Assembly (NCBI GenBank): GCA_023145275.1
Contig: JAGLEB010000084.1
Location: 1 to 10,310, forward strand
Source of the DNA: Flavobacteriales bacterium
GTDB lineage: Bacteria > Bacteroidota > Bacteroidia > Flavobacteriales > JADGDT01
Direction of reading: 5' to 3'
Length of the DNA: 10,310 nt
Below are positions 1 through 6,424 of this stretch, piece after piece. Each line of letters starts with the position of its first letter. The stretch's first letter is position 1. The notes under the pieces were generated by a model, which did not search any database, had not been told where the DNA came from, and saw nothing but the letters and a program-made list of their open reading frames with translations. A program made the translations under genes and the position numbers.

Positions 1-733
1 TTAAGTACAATTCGCCATTCTCAAAGACAGCATAGCTCCTGCCCTTTACCCATTCGCCAGTGTTAATATATCTAGAACCATTACTCAGGGTAATATCCAT
101 GGCTAAATGTCTGTGGCCAAACAAAAAGTAATCAGCATATACTGTTTCCAATTTCCTCTCGGCATATTGTATGAGCCATTCTTTGTCTTCGCCCATAAAA
201 ACCATATCTGAATCGCCATTTGCCAATCTACTTTTTCGAGAAAAATAATTTGCAATTCCTACTGCAAAATTTGGATGGAATCTTGCAAAAAGCCATTTCG
301 CCAAAGGATTAATAAAAACTTTTTTCATTCTCTTATACCCTTTATCATTCGGCCCCAATCCATCACCATGACCAAGGAAAAACTTCTTGCCATAAAATTC
401 AAACAATTTAGTTTTGTGAAGCACCGTAACCCCTAATTCCTCTTTAAAATAATCCCACATCCATAAATCGTGATTACCCACAAAAAAAGTAACGGGAATA
501 CCCTTATCTGTAATTTGAGCGATTTTGCCTAGCACCCTAGTATATCCTCGTGGTACAACGGAATTATATTCAAACCAAAAATCAAAAAGATCTCCAAGTA
601 AGAAGATGTGTTCAGCGTCCTTCTCTGCCATCTCTAACCATTTCACAAACACTTTTTCTCGCTCGTGACTTTCCTCAACATTTGGCACTCCAAAATGCTG
701 GTCGGATGAAAAATATATTTTCTTTTCGCTCAA
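1..733 (-). CDS. lpxH: UDP-2,3-diacylglucosamine diphosphatase, LpxH-type (partial, 3' end outside window)
   Basis: This is a calcineurin-like metallophosphoesterase that removes UMP from UDP-2,3-diacylglucosamine to give lipid X, a cytoplasmic-face step of lipid A synthesis. Translating the minus strand gives 244 residues with the whole family signature: D11-Q-H13, GD48 in LLGDLFDFW, GNHD (86-89), GHGD (121-124) and FGHRH (205-209). The frame is still open at base 1, so the stop lies just outside; 244 residues is already near full length for Bacteroidota homologues. There is no ATG before the first motif. The best start is TTG at 733-731 (reading L-S-E-K-K-I-Y-F-S-S-D-Q-H); a CTG ten codons upstream with the frame closed shortly before it is the alternative. 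It lies 42 bases downstream of queD on the same strand, so the two are probably co-transcribed, although their functions are unrelated. The family is clear; the start is less certain. Confidence 0.9.
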   Translation of the reverse strand, partial: MSEKKIYFSSDQHFGVPNVEESHEREKVFVKWLEMAEKDAEHIFLLGDLFDFWFEYNSVVPRGYTRVLGKIAQITDKGIPVTFFVGNHDLWMWDYFKEELGVTVLHKTKLFEFYGKKFFLGHGDGLGPNDKGYKRMKKVFINPLAKWLFARFHPNFAVGIANYFSRKSRLANGDSDMVFMGEDKEWLIQYAERKLETVYADYFLFGHRHLAMDITLSNGSRYINTGEWVKGRSYAVFENGELYL

Positions 734-775
734 ATTACTTAGGTATTTCAGAAGTGGTAATATACTTAAAAATGA

Positions 776-1231
776 TTATTCATTATCCGAAGCATACCAC
801 TCGGCAAAAGAAGTAGCAGTTTCGTAAAGTTTTAAGGAATGCAAAGCAATATTATTCGGTAATATACTTTTTAATCTATCTGAAAAGTCCATTACCATAT
901 TTTCGCATGTTGTCTGATATTCAACTTCTACGATTCTCATCGATACAATTCCCGATAGAGCTTCTTTTATATTCTTGTGCTTAGTACTGGTATTTATCAT
1001 CAAAGAGTGATCTAAGCGATCAACAATTTCCCCTTTAACGATTTTCTTTAAGTCCGAAAAATCAATAAGCATGCCCTGTTTTGGGCTATTCTCATCAGAA
1101 ATAGCTTCTCCAATAACTGTAACAAACAATTTATATGAATGCCCATGAATATTTTTGCAAAGTCCATCGTGCCCGAATAGAGCATGAGCCATTTCGAAGC
1201 CAAACTCTTTAGTCAATCTAATTTTTCCCAT
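776..1231 (-). CDS. queD: 6-carboxy-5,6,7,8-tetrahydropterin synthase (QueD / PTPS family)
   Basis: QueD converts 7,8-dihydroneopterin triphosphate to 6-carboxytetrahydropterin, the second step towards preQ0 and tRNA queuosine, in the cytoplasm. The 151-residue protein shows the expected zinc ligands H16 (EMAH), H29 and H31 (CKNIHGHSY), catalytic C25, the LDH catalytic pair D74-H75, E110 in TTCEN (usually PTAEN in the family) and the pterin-anchoring E137 in LYET. The segment QGMLIDFSDLK (52-62) matches the usual G-M-x-x-D-F motif. QueD is preferred over eukaryote-type 6-pyruvoyl-tetrahydropterin synthase because of the C-K-N-x-H-G-H spacing and the bacterial context, but the two share a fold and substrate. 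The ATG start fits the family. It is followed by lpxH; no other queuosine gene is in the window. Confidence 0.9.
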   Translation of the reverse strand: MGKIRLTKEFGFEMAHALFGHDGLCKNIHGHSYKLFVTVIGEAISDENSPKQGMLIDFSDLKKIVKGEIVDRLDHSLMINTSTKHKNIKEALSGIVSMRIVEVEYQTTCENMVMDFSDRLKSILPNNIALHSLKLYETATSFAEWYASDNE

Positions 1232-1241
1232 AATTCAAAAG

Positions 1242-1249
1242 CAAATTTA
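1242..1249 (-). promoter_or_regulatory. possible -7 box for queD-lpxH
   Basis: Read on the minus strand this is TAAATTTG, a full match to the Bacteroidota -7 consensus TAnnTTTG. It lies just before the queD ATG, which would leave a leader of only about five bases, and no TTG -33 element sits at the usual distance. It may be chance in AT-rich DNA. Confidence 0.25.
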
Positions 1250-1433
1250 AGTAAAAAAACTCAAGTATATATTTCTCAATCTGCGAAAGATAATATTTCC
1301 AAAGTATTATTCAAAAAAAGGTTGACAACAAAGCCAAGCTTTTTTCAAACAATCCACTCATTAAATAAGTTCGACATATTAAAAACTCATCATAATTATT
1401 GATATATAAATACTAGAATTAATTTGATATGAC

Positions 1434-1441
1434 TAAATTTG
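1434..1441 (+). promoter_or_regulatory. candidate -7 box for the yicC-gmk-nadD operon
   Basis: TAAATTTG matches the Bacteroidota TAnnTTTG -7 element exactly and lies 22 bases before the yicC ATG, giving a predicted leader of about 17 bases. There is no TTG at the canonical spacing; the nearest TTGs are 7 and 32 bases upstream. An overlapping alternative is TTAATTTG at 1419-1426, with TTG at 1399-1401 seventeen bases before it. Confidence 0.4.
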
Positions 1442-1463
1442 TACACTTAATAAAAGAAAATAT

Positions 1464-2324
1464 ATGATACTTTCCATGACTGGTTTTGGTAGAGCTGTTA
1501 AGCAAATTCCAAACAAGAAGTTAACAATTGAGATAAAAACACTAAATAGTAAACAATTAGATCTAAATGTTAGGGTTCCTTCTTTTTACAGAGCCAAGGA
1601 ATTAGATATCAGGTCTATTCTCGCAAAGTCAATTAAACGAGGAAAAGTAGAGTTTAATTTATTTGCAGAAGTTACAGGAAGTGATTCGCCGTATACTGTG
1701 AACACTCAAGTAGTGACAGGATACATAAATGGGCTAAAGAAAGTTTACGACTTTCTACCAGAACAGGACTACCTAGCAATGGCAGTGAAATTTCCTGATG
1801 CTGTAAAGACAGTACGTGAGGAGCTGAGCGATGAAGAATGGGAAGAGGTATCGATTCTAGTAAAAGAAGCTGTAGACAACTTGTTAGATTATAGAAAAGT
1901 TGAAGGGCAGTCTCTTTATACTGAACTAAATCTACGTATCGACAATATTGCTGAGCTTCTTACAGAAATACCTCAGTATGAAGAAGAGCGAATAAAAACT
2001 GTAAGAGAACGAATTTCGAAAAATATTGATGATTTAAAAATTAACATTGATAATAATCGATTTGAACAAGAAATGATTTTCTACATCGAAAAGCTAGATG
2101 TAACAGAGGAAAAGGTAAGACTCGATCATCATCTAAAATATTTTAAGGAAGAGCTTGATGGAAGTGAATCTATGGGTAAGAAACTCGGATTTATCTCTCA
2201 GGAAATAGGAAGAGAAGTAAACACTTTAGGATCTAAATCTAATCATTCTCAAATGCAGAGAATAGTAGTGCAAATGAAAGATGAGTTAGAGAAGATAAAG
2301 GAGCAGGTATTAAATGCGCTATAG
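1464..2324 (+). CDS. yicC: YicC family endoribonuclease
   Basis: YicC/YloC proteins are endoribonucleases; the E. coli member acts in small-RNA (RyhB) turnover. The 286-residue length is normal for the family. The N-terminal YicC domain opens with the diagnostic M-x-x-S-M-T-G-F-G-R (1-10), followed by I-K-T-L-N-S-K-Q-L-D-L-N. The C-terminal DUF1732 domain (about 203-286) carries the best conserved block, QEIGREVNTLGSKSNHS at 246-262, and ends in a charged helix (MKDELEKIKEQ). The ATG is preceded by an A-rich AAAAGAAAA tract rather than a real Shine-Dalgarno, as is common in Bacteroidota. It is the first gene of a same-strand run with gmk (84-base gap) and nadD, an order common in this phylum that may link RNA turnover with nucleotide metabolism. 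The family assignment is firm; the RNA targets here are unknown. Confidence 0.93.
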   Translation: MILSMTGFGRAVKQIPNKKLTIEIKTLNSKQLDLNVRVPSFYRAKELDIRSILAKSIKRGKVEFNLFAEVTGSDSPYTVNTQVVTGYINGLKKVYDFLPEQDYLAMAVKFPDAVKTVREELSDEEWEEVSILVKEAVDNLLDYRKVEGQSLYTELNLRIDNIAELLTEIPQYEEERIKTVRERISKNIDDLKINIDNNRFEQEMIFYIEKLDVTEEKVRLDHHLKYFKEELDGSESMGKKLGFISQEIGREVNTLGSKSNHSQMQRIVVQMKDELEKIKEQVLNAL

Positions 2325-2355
2325 CATTGTGTTAATATAGTTTAGATATTATTAA

Positions 2356-2383
2356 TTGAAAACACAGCTCTCCATTATGTTTT
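2356..2383 (+). promoter_or_regulatory. possible internal promoter before gmk
   Basis: A TTG at 2356-2358 is followed after 17 bases by TATGTTTT (2376-2383), a one-mismatch TAnnTTTG. Transcription would begin near 2389, giving a leader of about 20 bases that holds the AGAAGG ribosome-binding-like site. The 84-base gap after yicC leaves room for a separate gmk-nadD promoter. The evidence is only a weak motif match. Confidence 0.2.
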
Positions 2384-2408
2384 TCAGGGGGGTAAAACAA
2401 GAAGGTAA

Positions 2409-2981
2409 ATGTCAAAGCAAGGTAAACTCATTGTTTTTTCGGCTCCATCAGGATCTGGAAAGACTACCATAGTACGAAATCTTTTAAATAGAGACTTAGG
2501 ATTAGAATTCTCTATTTCGGCAGCATCTAGAGAACCTAGAACAAACGAAATTCACGGAAAGGATTATCATTTTATCTCTTTAGACGATTTTAAATCAAAA
2601 ATTGGAAATGACGAGTTTCTAGAATGGGAAGAAGTTTATGCCAATAATCATTATGGCACTTTAAAAAGTGAAGTTCAGCGTATTTGGGACAAAGGGAAGC
2701 ATGTTATATTCGATATAGATGTAATTGGCGGCCTAAATATTAAAAAGCAATTTCCCGAAGATACTTTAGCTATTTTTGTTCAACCTCCGAGTATAGAAGA
2801 GCTTAAGCGCAGACTTGAAGGTAGAGATACGGAAACTCCAGAAAAGATCGCTATGCGTGTTGCTAAAGCCGAAACGGAAATAGAATATGCGCCAAAATTC
2901 GATTACATTTTATACAACGATGTATTAGAAGAAGCCCAAGACGAAGCAGAAAAAGTTGTCAGCAAATTTATTAATAGCTAA
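2409..2981 (+). CDS. gmk: guanylate kinase
   Basis: This enzyme phosphorylates GMP to GDP with ATP, an essential cytoplasmic step of guanine nucleotide supply. The 190-residue length is typical. The P-loop is A12-P-S-G-S-G-K18-T19; the GMP-binding lobe follows with S40-R41, R44, and G-K-D-Y-H-F (50-55), then F-L-E-W-E-E-V-Y (70-77) and H-Y-G-T (81-84). The lid and base region contains FDIDVIGG and RRLEGRDTETPEKIAMR, including the R-x-x-x-R-x-x-x-T pattern of the family. An AGAAGG element (2400-2405) lies close before the ATG, the clearest Shine-Dalgarno-like site in the window. The next gene, nadD, begins 12 bases after the stop, so the two are almost certainly co-transcribed. Confidence 0.97.
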   Translation: MSKQGKLIVFSAPSGSGKTTIVRNLLNRDLGLEFSISAASREPRTNEIHGKDYHFISLDDFKSKIGNDEFLEWEEVYANNHYGTLKSEVQRIWDKGKHVIFDIDVIGGLNIKKQFPEDTLAIFVQPPSIEELKRRLEGRDTETPEKIAMRVAKAETEIEYAPKFDYILYNDVLEEAQDEAEKVVSKFINS

Positions 2982-2993
2982 GTAGAAAGACAT

Positions 2994-3566
2994 ATGAAAG
3001 TAGGGCTATATTTCGGTACATTTAATCCTATACATATTGGCCATATGATTATTGCTAACCATATGGCCGAATTTAGCGATTTAGACGAGGTGTGGTTTAT
3101 TGTTACTCCACACAACCCTTTTAAGAAAAAAAGCAGTCTTTTAAACGACTATCACAGGCTCGACATAGTACAGAGAGCAATAACAAATTATGTACATTTA
3201 AGAGCAAGTGACATCGAGTTTAATCTTGCACAACCAAATTACACGACTAAAACACTAATTGCTCTAGAGGAAAAGTTTCCTTCTCATGAATTTGCTCTAA
3301 TCATGGGACAGGATAATCTTGAGAACCTACACAAATGGAAAAATCACGAGGTGATTATAGAGAAGCATAAAATATTTGTTTACCCAAGACCAAATACAAA
3401 TGAGTCGCAATATTCAAATCACAAAAATGTTTCGATAGTAAATGCTCCACTAATGGAGATTGCAGCCACGGACATTAGAAATGCTATTAAAGCGGGGAAA
3501 AATGTAAGACCATTGTTGCCTGAAGGTATTTGGGACTTTATTGATCAACAGAACTTTTATAAGTAG
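2994..3566 (+). CDS. nadD: nicotinate-nucleotide adenylyltransferase
   Basis: NadD transfers AMP from ATP to nicotinate mononucleotide, giving deamido-NAD, the step shared by de novo and salvage NAD synthesis. The protein has 190 residues, normal for the family. It opens with the nucleotidyltransferase motif G8-T-F-N-P-I-H14-I-G-H17, where the H-x-G-H binds ATP phosphates. The TPHNPFKKK segment (38-46) lies where NadD proteins bind substrate, and MGQDNLENLHKWK (104-116) is the usual G-x-D-x-x-x-x-x-x-x-W block. The second nucleotidyltransferase motif, S-S-T-x-I-R in most members, reads A-A-T-D-I-R (157-162), a mild variant. It is the last gene of the yicC operon. Its stop is only three bases from the stop of the convergent lipoprotein gene, and no hairpin terminator is visible between them. 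Confidence 0.95.
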   Translation: MKVGLYFGTFNPIHIGHMIIANHMAEFSDLDEVWFIVTPHNPFKKKSSLLNDYHRLDIVQRAITNYVHLRASDIEFNLAQPNYTTKTLIALEEKFPSHEFALIMGQDNLENLHKWKNHEVIIEKHKIFVYPRPNTNESQYSNHKNVSIVNAPLMEIAATDIRNAIKAGKNVRPLLPEGIWDFIDQQNFYK

Positions 3567-3569
3567 TAC

Positions 3570-3977
3570 CTATTTACCCGAGATATAAATTGAAGAACTA
3601 GATTTTTCACCAAACTTATATCCTGATGGGAGCTCTAAATCAATCTTTATATCCTTATCTTTAGTGTTGTCTACATTGTATTTCACAAACACTACAAAGC
3701 TAACGGTAACAGAATTCTCAGGCAATTTTAGCTCATCTAATCCAGAAAAATCGAAAGGTTCGCTTGCACTACCGCTATAGTTTACACCAATATTTATATT
3801 TGAGGGTATAGCCTTGCTAAGCGCCAAAACTACCTCTACCTCCTGAGTATTTTCAGAGAACTCAAGAAAATACTCACTCTTATGAAAAGAAACTTCAATT
3901 TTATCAGGCTCATCATCTTTAGAACAAGAGCTGATAAGCAAACTTAAAACAATAACTAGAAAATTAATCTTTTGCAT
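3570..3977 (-). CDS. predicted surface-exposed lipoprotein with a Calx-beta-like domain
   Basis: I do not recognise a named gene. The 135-residue protein begins with a lipoprotein signal peptide: K3, a hydrophobic stretch at 5-17, and a lipobox L-I-S-S-C ending at C18. The residues after the cysteine, S-K-D-D-E (19-23), match the lipoprotein export signal K-(D/E)2 that directs lipoproteins to the outer leaflet of the outer membrane in Bacteroidota. The rest is beta-rich and resembles one Calx-beta-type immunoglobulin-like repeat: V-E-V-V-L-A-L-S-K-A, then V-N-Y-S-G-S-A, F-D-F, L-P-E-N-S-V-T-V-S-F and I-D-L-E-L. There is no enzyme motif, so a small binding or adhesion role is only a guess. It lies downstream of the SPOR gene but behind a strong terminator, so it probably has its own promoter, which I could not find. 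Confidence 0.75.
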   Translation of the reverse strand: MQKINFLVIVLSLLISSCSKDDEPDKIEVSFHKSEYFLEFSENTQEVEVVLALSKAIPSNINIGVNYSGSASEPFDFSGLDELKLPENSVTVSFVVFVKYNVDNTKDKDIKIDLELPSGYKFGEKSSSSIYISGK

Positions 3978-4010
3978 AATCCAGAATATTTATATTAATG
4001 CAATTTAAGC

Positions 4011-4042
4011 AAAAAAAAAGGAGCAAAATGAATGCTCCTTTT
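4011..4042 (-). terminator. rho-independent terminator of the HU-CCDC81/SPOR gene
   Basis: Arms at 4016-4025 and 4033-4042 form a perfect 10-bp stem (core GGAGCA/TGCTCC, flanked by A:T pairs) around a 7-base loop. On the minus strand the stem runs into nine T residues (complement of 4011-4019), an ideal terminator 14 bases after the SPOR gene stop. On the plus strand the tail is only TTTTATTAAT, so termination in that direction would be weaker. It separates the SPOR gene from the lipoprotein gene. Confidence 0.85.
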
Positions 4043-4055
4043 ATTAATCTCAAAA

Positions 4056-5018
4056 TTATTTGAAATACTTCTTCAGTATCCAGCCCTCCAAATTCTCATT
4101 ACTTTTTATCTTAGTAAGAAACTTTCGCGCTTCGCTTAATTTTTCAAAGCTATCATATGACACGAGGTACAAACCACCTCTAGTACGTCCTATTACTTCA
4201 GAATCAACACCTTTATCACTTAGCCTTTTTATTATCTTATTTGCATTACTTTCTTTACTAAAAGCACCAGATATAACGTGATATTTTAGAATTTTCGTCA
4301 CTTCGGGCACAGGAGCTAAATCTTTAACTTCAACAGGAACTATAACCTTAGTCTCTTCTTTTTTCTCAACTATTTCCTCAGCTACTTTTGGCTGCACTAA
4401 AACAGGCTGCGTTATAATTGGATTAATACTAGCCTCGCTGTATATAGATATATCATCGTTGTGATAATATGACAAAGCACCTAGAGCAATTAGCGGAATC
4501 AATACCGCCGCATATCTAACAATTTTCCTTCCAATATTAACACTCGAGAAATCATTATCTAATTGTAATTTCTTCACATTTGGCGAAATGAAACTATCTC
4601 TTTTTACAGCAATAGATGTGAATTTAGAAAGGCCATATGAATCTGTTAAGTAATTCACACTATTATCCGATGAAAAAACAATATTTCGCTCTCCATTTAA
4701 CCTGAATGAACCAACATTCTTGATTTCGAAAGTATTATCCTCTTCTAAATCAATATTCCATTTTTCAACAGCCTTATCAATTATTTCTATTGCATGCGAA
4801 TACGATATCTTCTTAGCTTTCATAATATAATTAGCCAATAATCCATCGCTCTGATCGAGATTCTTATTGAATGCAATCTCTTTACTTGGCGGAAGAAATT
4901 TATGCTGAGAAGAAATGTTTTCTGCAGAAACTTTATTCGCAATAAAGCCTCCAAAACCAGGAACTATTACACAGTCGTACCTGTATAATAAATCACTTAT
5001 GTATTTGTCTAAAATCAT
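4056..5018 (-). CDS. HU-CCDC81 and SPOR domain membrane protein
   Basis: The protein joins an N-terminal HU-like (prokaryotic HU-CCDC81) module to a C-terminal peptidoglycan-binding SPOR domain through one membrane helix. Using the ATG at 5018 it has 320 residues. Residues 1-60 hold the first HU-CCDC81 subdomain with the diagnostic Y-D-C-V-I-V-P-G-F-G-G-F; about 60-120 form the second, including E-I-K-N-V-G-S-F-R-L. A hydrophobic helix follows at about 168-185 (YAAVLIPLIALGALSYY), then a Val/Pro/Glu-rich linker, then SPOR at 244-320 (Y-H-V-I-S-G-A-F and Y-L-V-S-Y-D-S-F). SPOR domains bind denuded glycan at division septa, so the expected topology is HU part in the cytoplasm and SPOR in the periplasm. 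The frame extends upstream to a TTG at 5036, but the ATG fits homologues (M-x-x-D-K-Y-I-x-x-L-L) and leaves room for a leader after the -7 box at 5047. Its biological role is unestablished. Confidence 0.87.
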   Translation of the reverse strand: MILDKYISDLLYRYDCVIVPGFGGFIANKVSAENISSQHKFLPPSKEIAFNKNLDQSDGLLANYIMKAKKISYSHAIEIIDKAVEKWNIDLEEDNTFEIKNVGSFRLNGERNIVFSSDNSVNYLTDSYGLSKFTSIAVKRDSFISPNVKKLQLDNDFSSVNIGRKIVRYAAVLIPLIALGALSYYHNDDISIYSEASINPIITQPVLVQPKVAEEIVEKKEETKVIVPVEVKDLAPVPEVTKILKYHVISGAFSKESNANKIIKRLSDKGVDSEVIGRTRGGLYLVSYDSFEKLSEARKFLTKIKSNENLEGWILKKYFK

Positions 5019-5046
5019 ATAAACAGACCATTCCAATTATTATCTT

Positions 5047-5054
5047 CAAAAGTA
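5047..5054 (-). promoter_or_regulatory. candidate -7 box for the HU-CCDC81/SPOR gene
   Basis: Read on the minus strand this is TACTTTTG, a full TAnnTTTG match. Transcription would start near 5041, giving a leader of about 22 bases to the ATG at 5018 but only about five to the TTG at 5036, which favours the ATG. No TTG -33 element is at the usual spacing. Confidence 0.4.
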
Positions 5055-5222
5055 TAAAAAAAATGCTTTTAACTGAGTTTGCTGCTACAATTTTATAAAC
5101 ATCTAGCATTGAGTTATCAACAATATATACGGTTTCGCTCCTCAATACAGCTTTTTTCTTCAAATGGTTTGAAAATCAACAAAATAGCAGTAATTTTAAG
5201 ATATATAACAACTACCATGTTA

Positions 5223-5250
5223 GTGTTGAAAATTGTATGATTTTTAACAC
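5223..5250. repeat. inverted repeat upstream of dprA
   Basis: GTGTTGAAAA (5223-5232) and TTTTTAACAC (5241-5250) are inverted copies with one G:T wobble and an 8-base spacer. It lies 58 bases before the dprA ATG, in the 289-base divergent region between the SPOR gene and dprA. It could be an operator or a hairpin in the dprA leader; AT-rich palindromes also arise by chance. No exact TAnnTTTG for dprA is visible; the nearest is TATTATTTA at 5280-5288 with a TTG 18 bases before it. Nothing else is evident in this region. Confidence 0.4.
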
Positions 5251-5307
5251 AAATGTTCTTGTAAACAACGAGCACCCAATATTATTTAGTCTATAATACC
5301 AAAAGCC

Positions 5308-6402
5308 ATGACAGATAACGAAACAAAACTCACAATTGCACTCTATTTAACAAAAGGAATTGGCCTACAAAGTGCCAAAAAACTAATATCAATTTTTGGC
5401 AGTGCTAGTGCCATCTTCGAAGCTAGAAACTTCGATATTCTAAGGGTGAGTAAACTCGCTTCAAATATATTGAAAAACTTCCCAAGCAAGGCCTCCATAG
5501 AAGCTGCTGAAACAGAGCTAAACTTTATAAAGAAAAACAATATTACTTTCTTGCGTTTCGATTCTACAGATTATCCCTATTTACTAAAACAAGTGTATGA
5601 TTGTCCACTATACATAATGTTAAAAGGAAATGTAAATTTAAATTCCACCAGATTCATTAGCGTAGTAGGAACAAGGAATATGACTGTTTACGGTAAAGAA
5701 TTCTGCGAAAATTTAATCGAAGAAATTGCACCCTACGAACCAACTATAGTAAGTGGGTTGGCATATGGAGTTGATATTACAGCACACAAAATGGCAATTA
5801 AATATAATCTGCAAAATATCGCGGTCGTAGCTCATGGACTAAATCAAGTTTACCCGAAAAGCCACTATCAAATTGCTAGCCAGATTCAAAATAATGGAGC
5901 ATTGCTAAGTGAATTCGATTCTACAACAATTCCCGATAGGGAAAACTTCCCCCAAAGGAACAGAATAATAGCTGGTTTATCAAAAACAACGATTGTAATT
6001 GAAGCCGCAAAAAAAGGAGGAGCACTAATTACTGCCGAATTAGCAAATGATTACAACAGGGATGTATTTGCCCTTCCTGGTAGGATTGGCGATATGTTTT
6101 CTGAAGGCTGTAATAATCTGATAAAAAACAACAAGGCATTATTGCTAAATTCTCCTAGCGAAATTATTGAATACTTAGGCTGGAATATTAAAAATACACC
6201 TATTCAACAGAAATGTTTATTTGTTGAAACAAACACTGAAGAAGATGCTATACTTCTTGCATTTAATAGCGAAAAAATTACATTAGACGATCTAGCATTG
6301 AAAACAAGTTTGCCAGTTTACAAACTAGCTTCTAGCTTACTCGAACTAGAGTTAAAAGGTCTAGTGCGCCCTTTACCAGGAAAAATATTTCAATTGACCT
6401 AG
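5308..6402 (+). CDS. dprA: DNA-processing protein DprA
   Basis: DprA (Smf) binds incoming single-stranded DNA and loads RecA during natural transformation. At 364 residues it has the usual three parts. Residues 1-65 form a helical SAM/HhH-like region (T-K-G-I-G-L-Q-S-A-K-K-L). The Rossmann-fold core (about 80-285) shows V-V-G-T-R (119-123), S-G-L-A-Y-G-V-D-I-T-A-H (149-160), Y-P-K-S-H, the DNA-binding N-F-P-Q-R-N-R-I-I-A-G-L-S (213-225), E-A-A-K-K-G-G-A-L (232-240) and A-L-P-G-R-I-G-D (255-262). A C-terminal winged-helix domain (about 305-364) ends in L-E-L-K-G-L-V-R-P-L-P-G-K-I-F-Q. All key motifs are intact. DprA is widespread in bacteria not known to be competent, so the gene alone does not prove transformability. 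It is convergent with uvrC, with 22 bases between stops and no clear hairpin there. Confidence 0.96.
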   Translation: MTDNETKLTIALYLTKGIGLQSAKKLISIFGSASAIFEARNFDILRVSKLASNILKNFPSKASIEAAETELNFIKKNNITFLRFDSTDYPYLLKQVYDCPLYIMLKGNVNLNSTRFISVVGTRNMTVYGKEFCENLIEEIAPYEPTIVSGLAYGVDITAHKMAIKYNLQNIAVVAHGLNQVYPKSHYQIASQIQNNGALLSEFDSTTIPDRENFPQRNRIIAGLSKTTIVIEAAKKGGALITAELANDYNRDVFALPGRIGDMFSEGCNNLIKNNKALLLNSPSEIIEYLGWNIKNTPIQQKCLFVETNTEEDAILLAFNSEKITLDDLALKTSLPVYKLASSLLELELKGLVRPLPGKIFQLT

Positions 6403-6424
6403 CTTGAATTATTCATAAATTTGT

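Noticed and set aside
550..816. 88-codon plus-strand frame overlapping lpxH and queD
   Set aside because: It is antisense to lpxH, whose minus-strand translation carries all metallophosphoesterase motifs; the plus-strand product resembles nothing.
1322..1342. TTGACA resembling a sigma-70 -35 box and a 5-bp AAAGC/GCTTT hairpin with T run before yicC
   Set aside because: No matching -10 at the right distance, Bacteroidota use a different consensus, and the hairpin stem is too short to separate from chance in AT-rich DNA.
1184..1402. 72-codon plus-strand frame across the queD start and the intergenic region
   Set aside because: It starts inside queD on the opposite strand, has low-complexity AT-driven composition and no recognisable family.
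4060..4281. Plus-strand frame opposite the SPOR domain
   Set aside because: Shadow of the SPOR coding sequence, which has a clear domain match.
5343..5540. Minus-strand frame inside dprA
   Set aside because: Shadow frame; dprA motifs on the plus strand account for the region.
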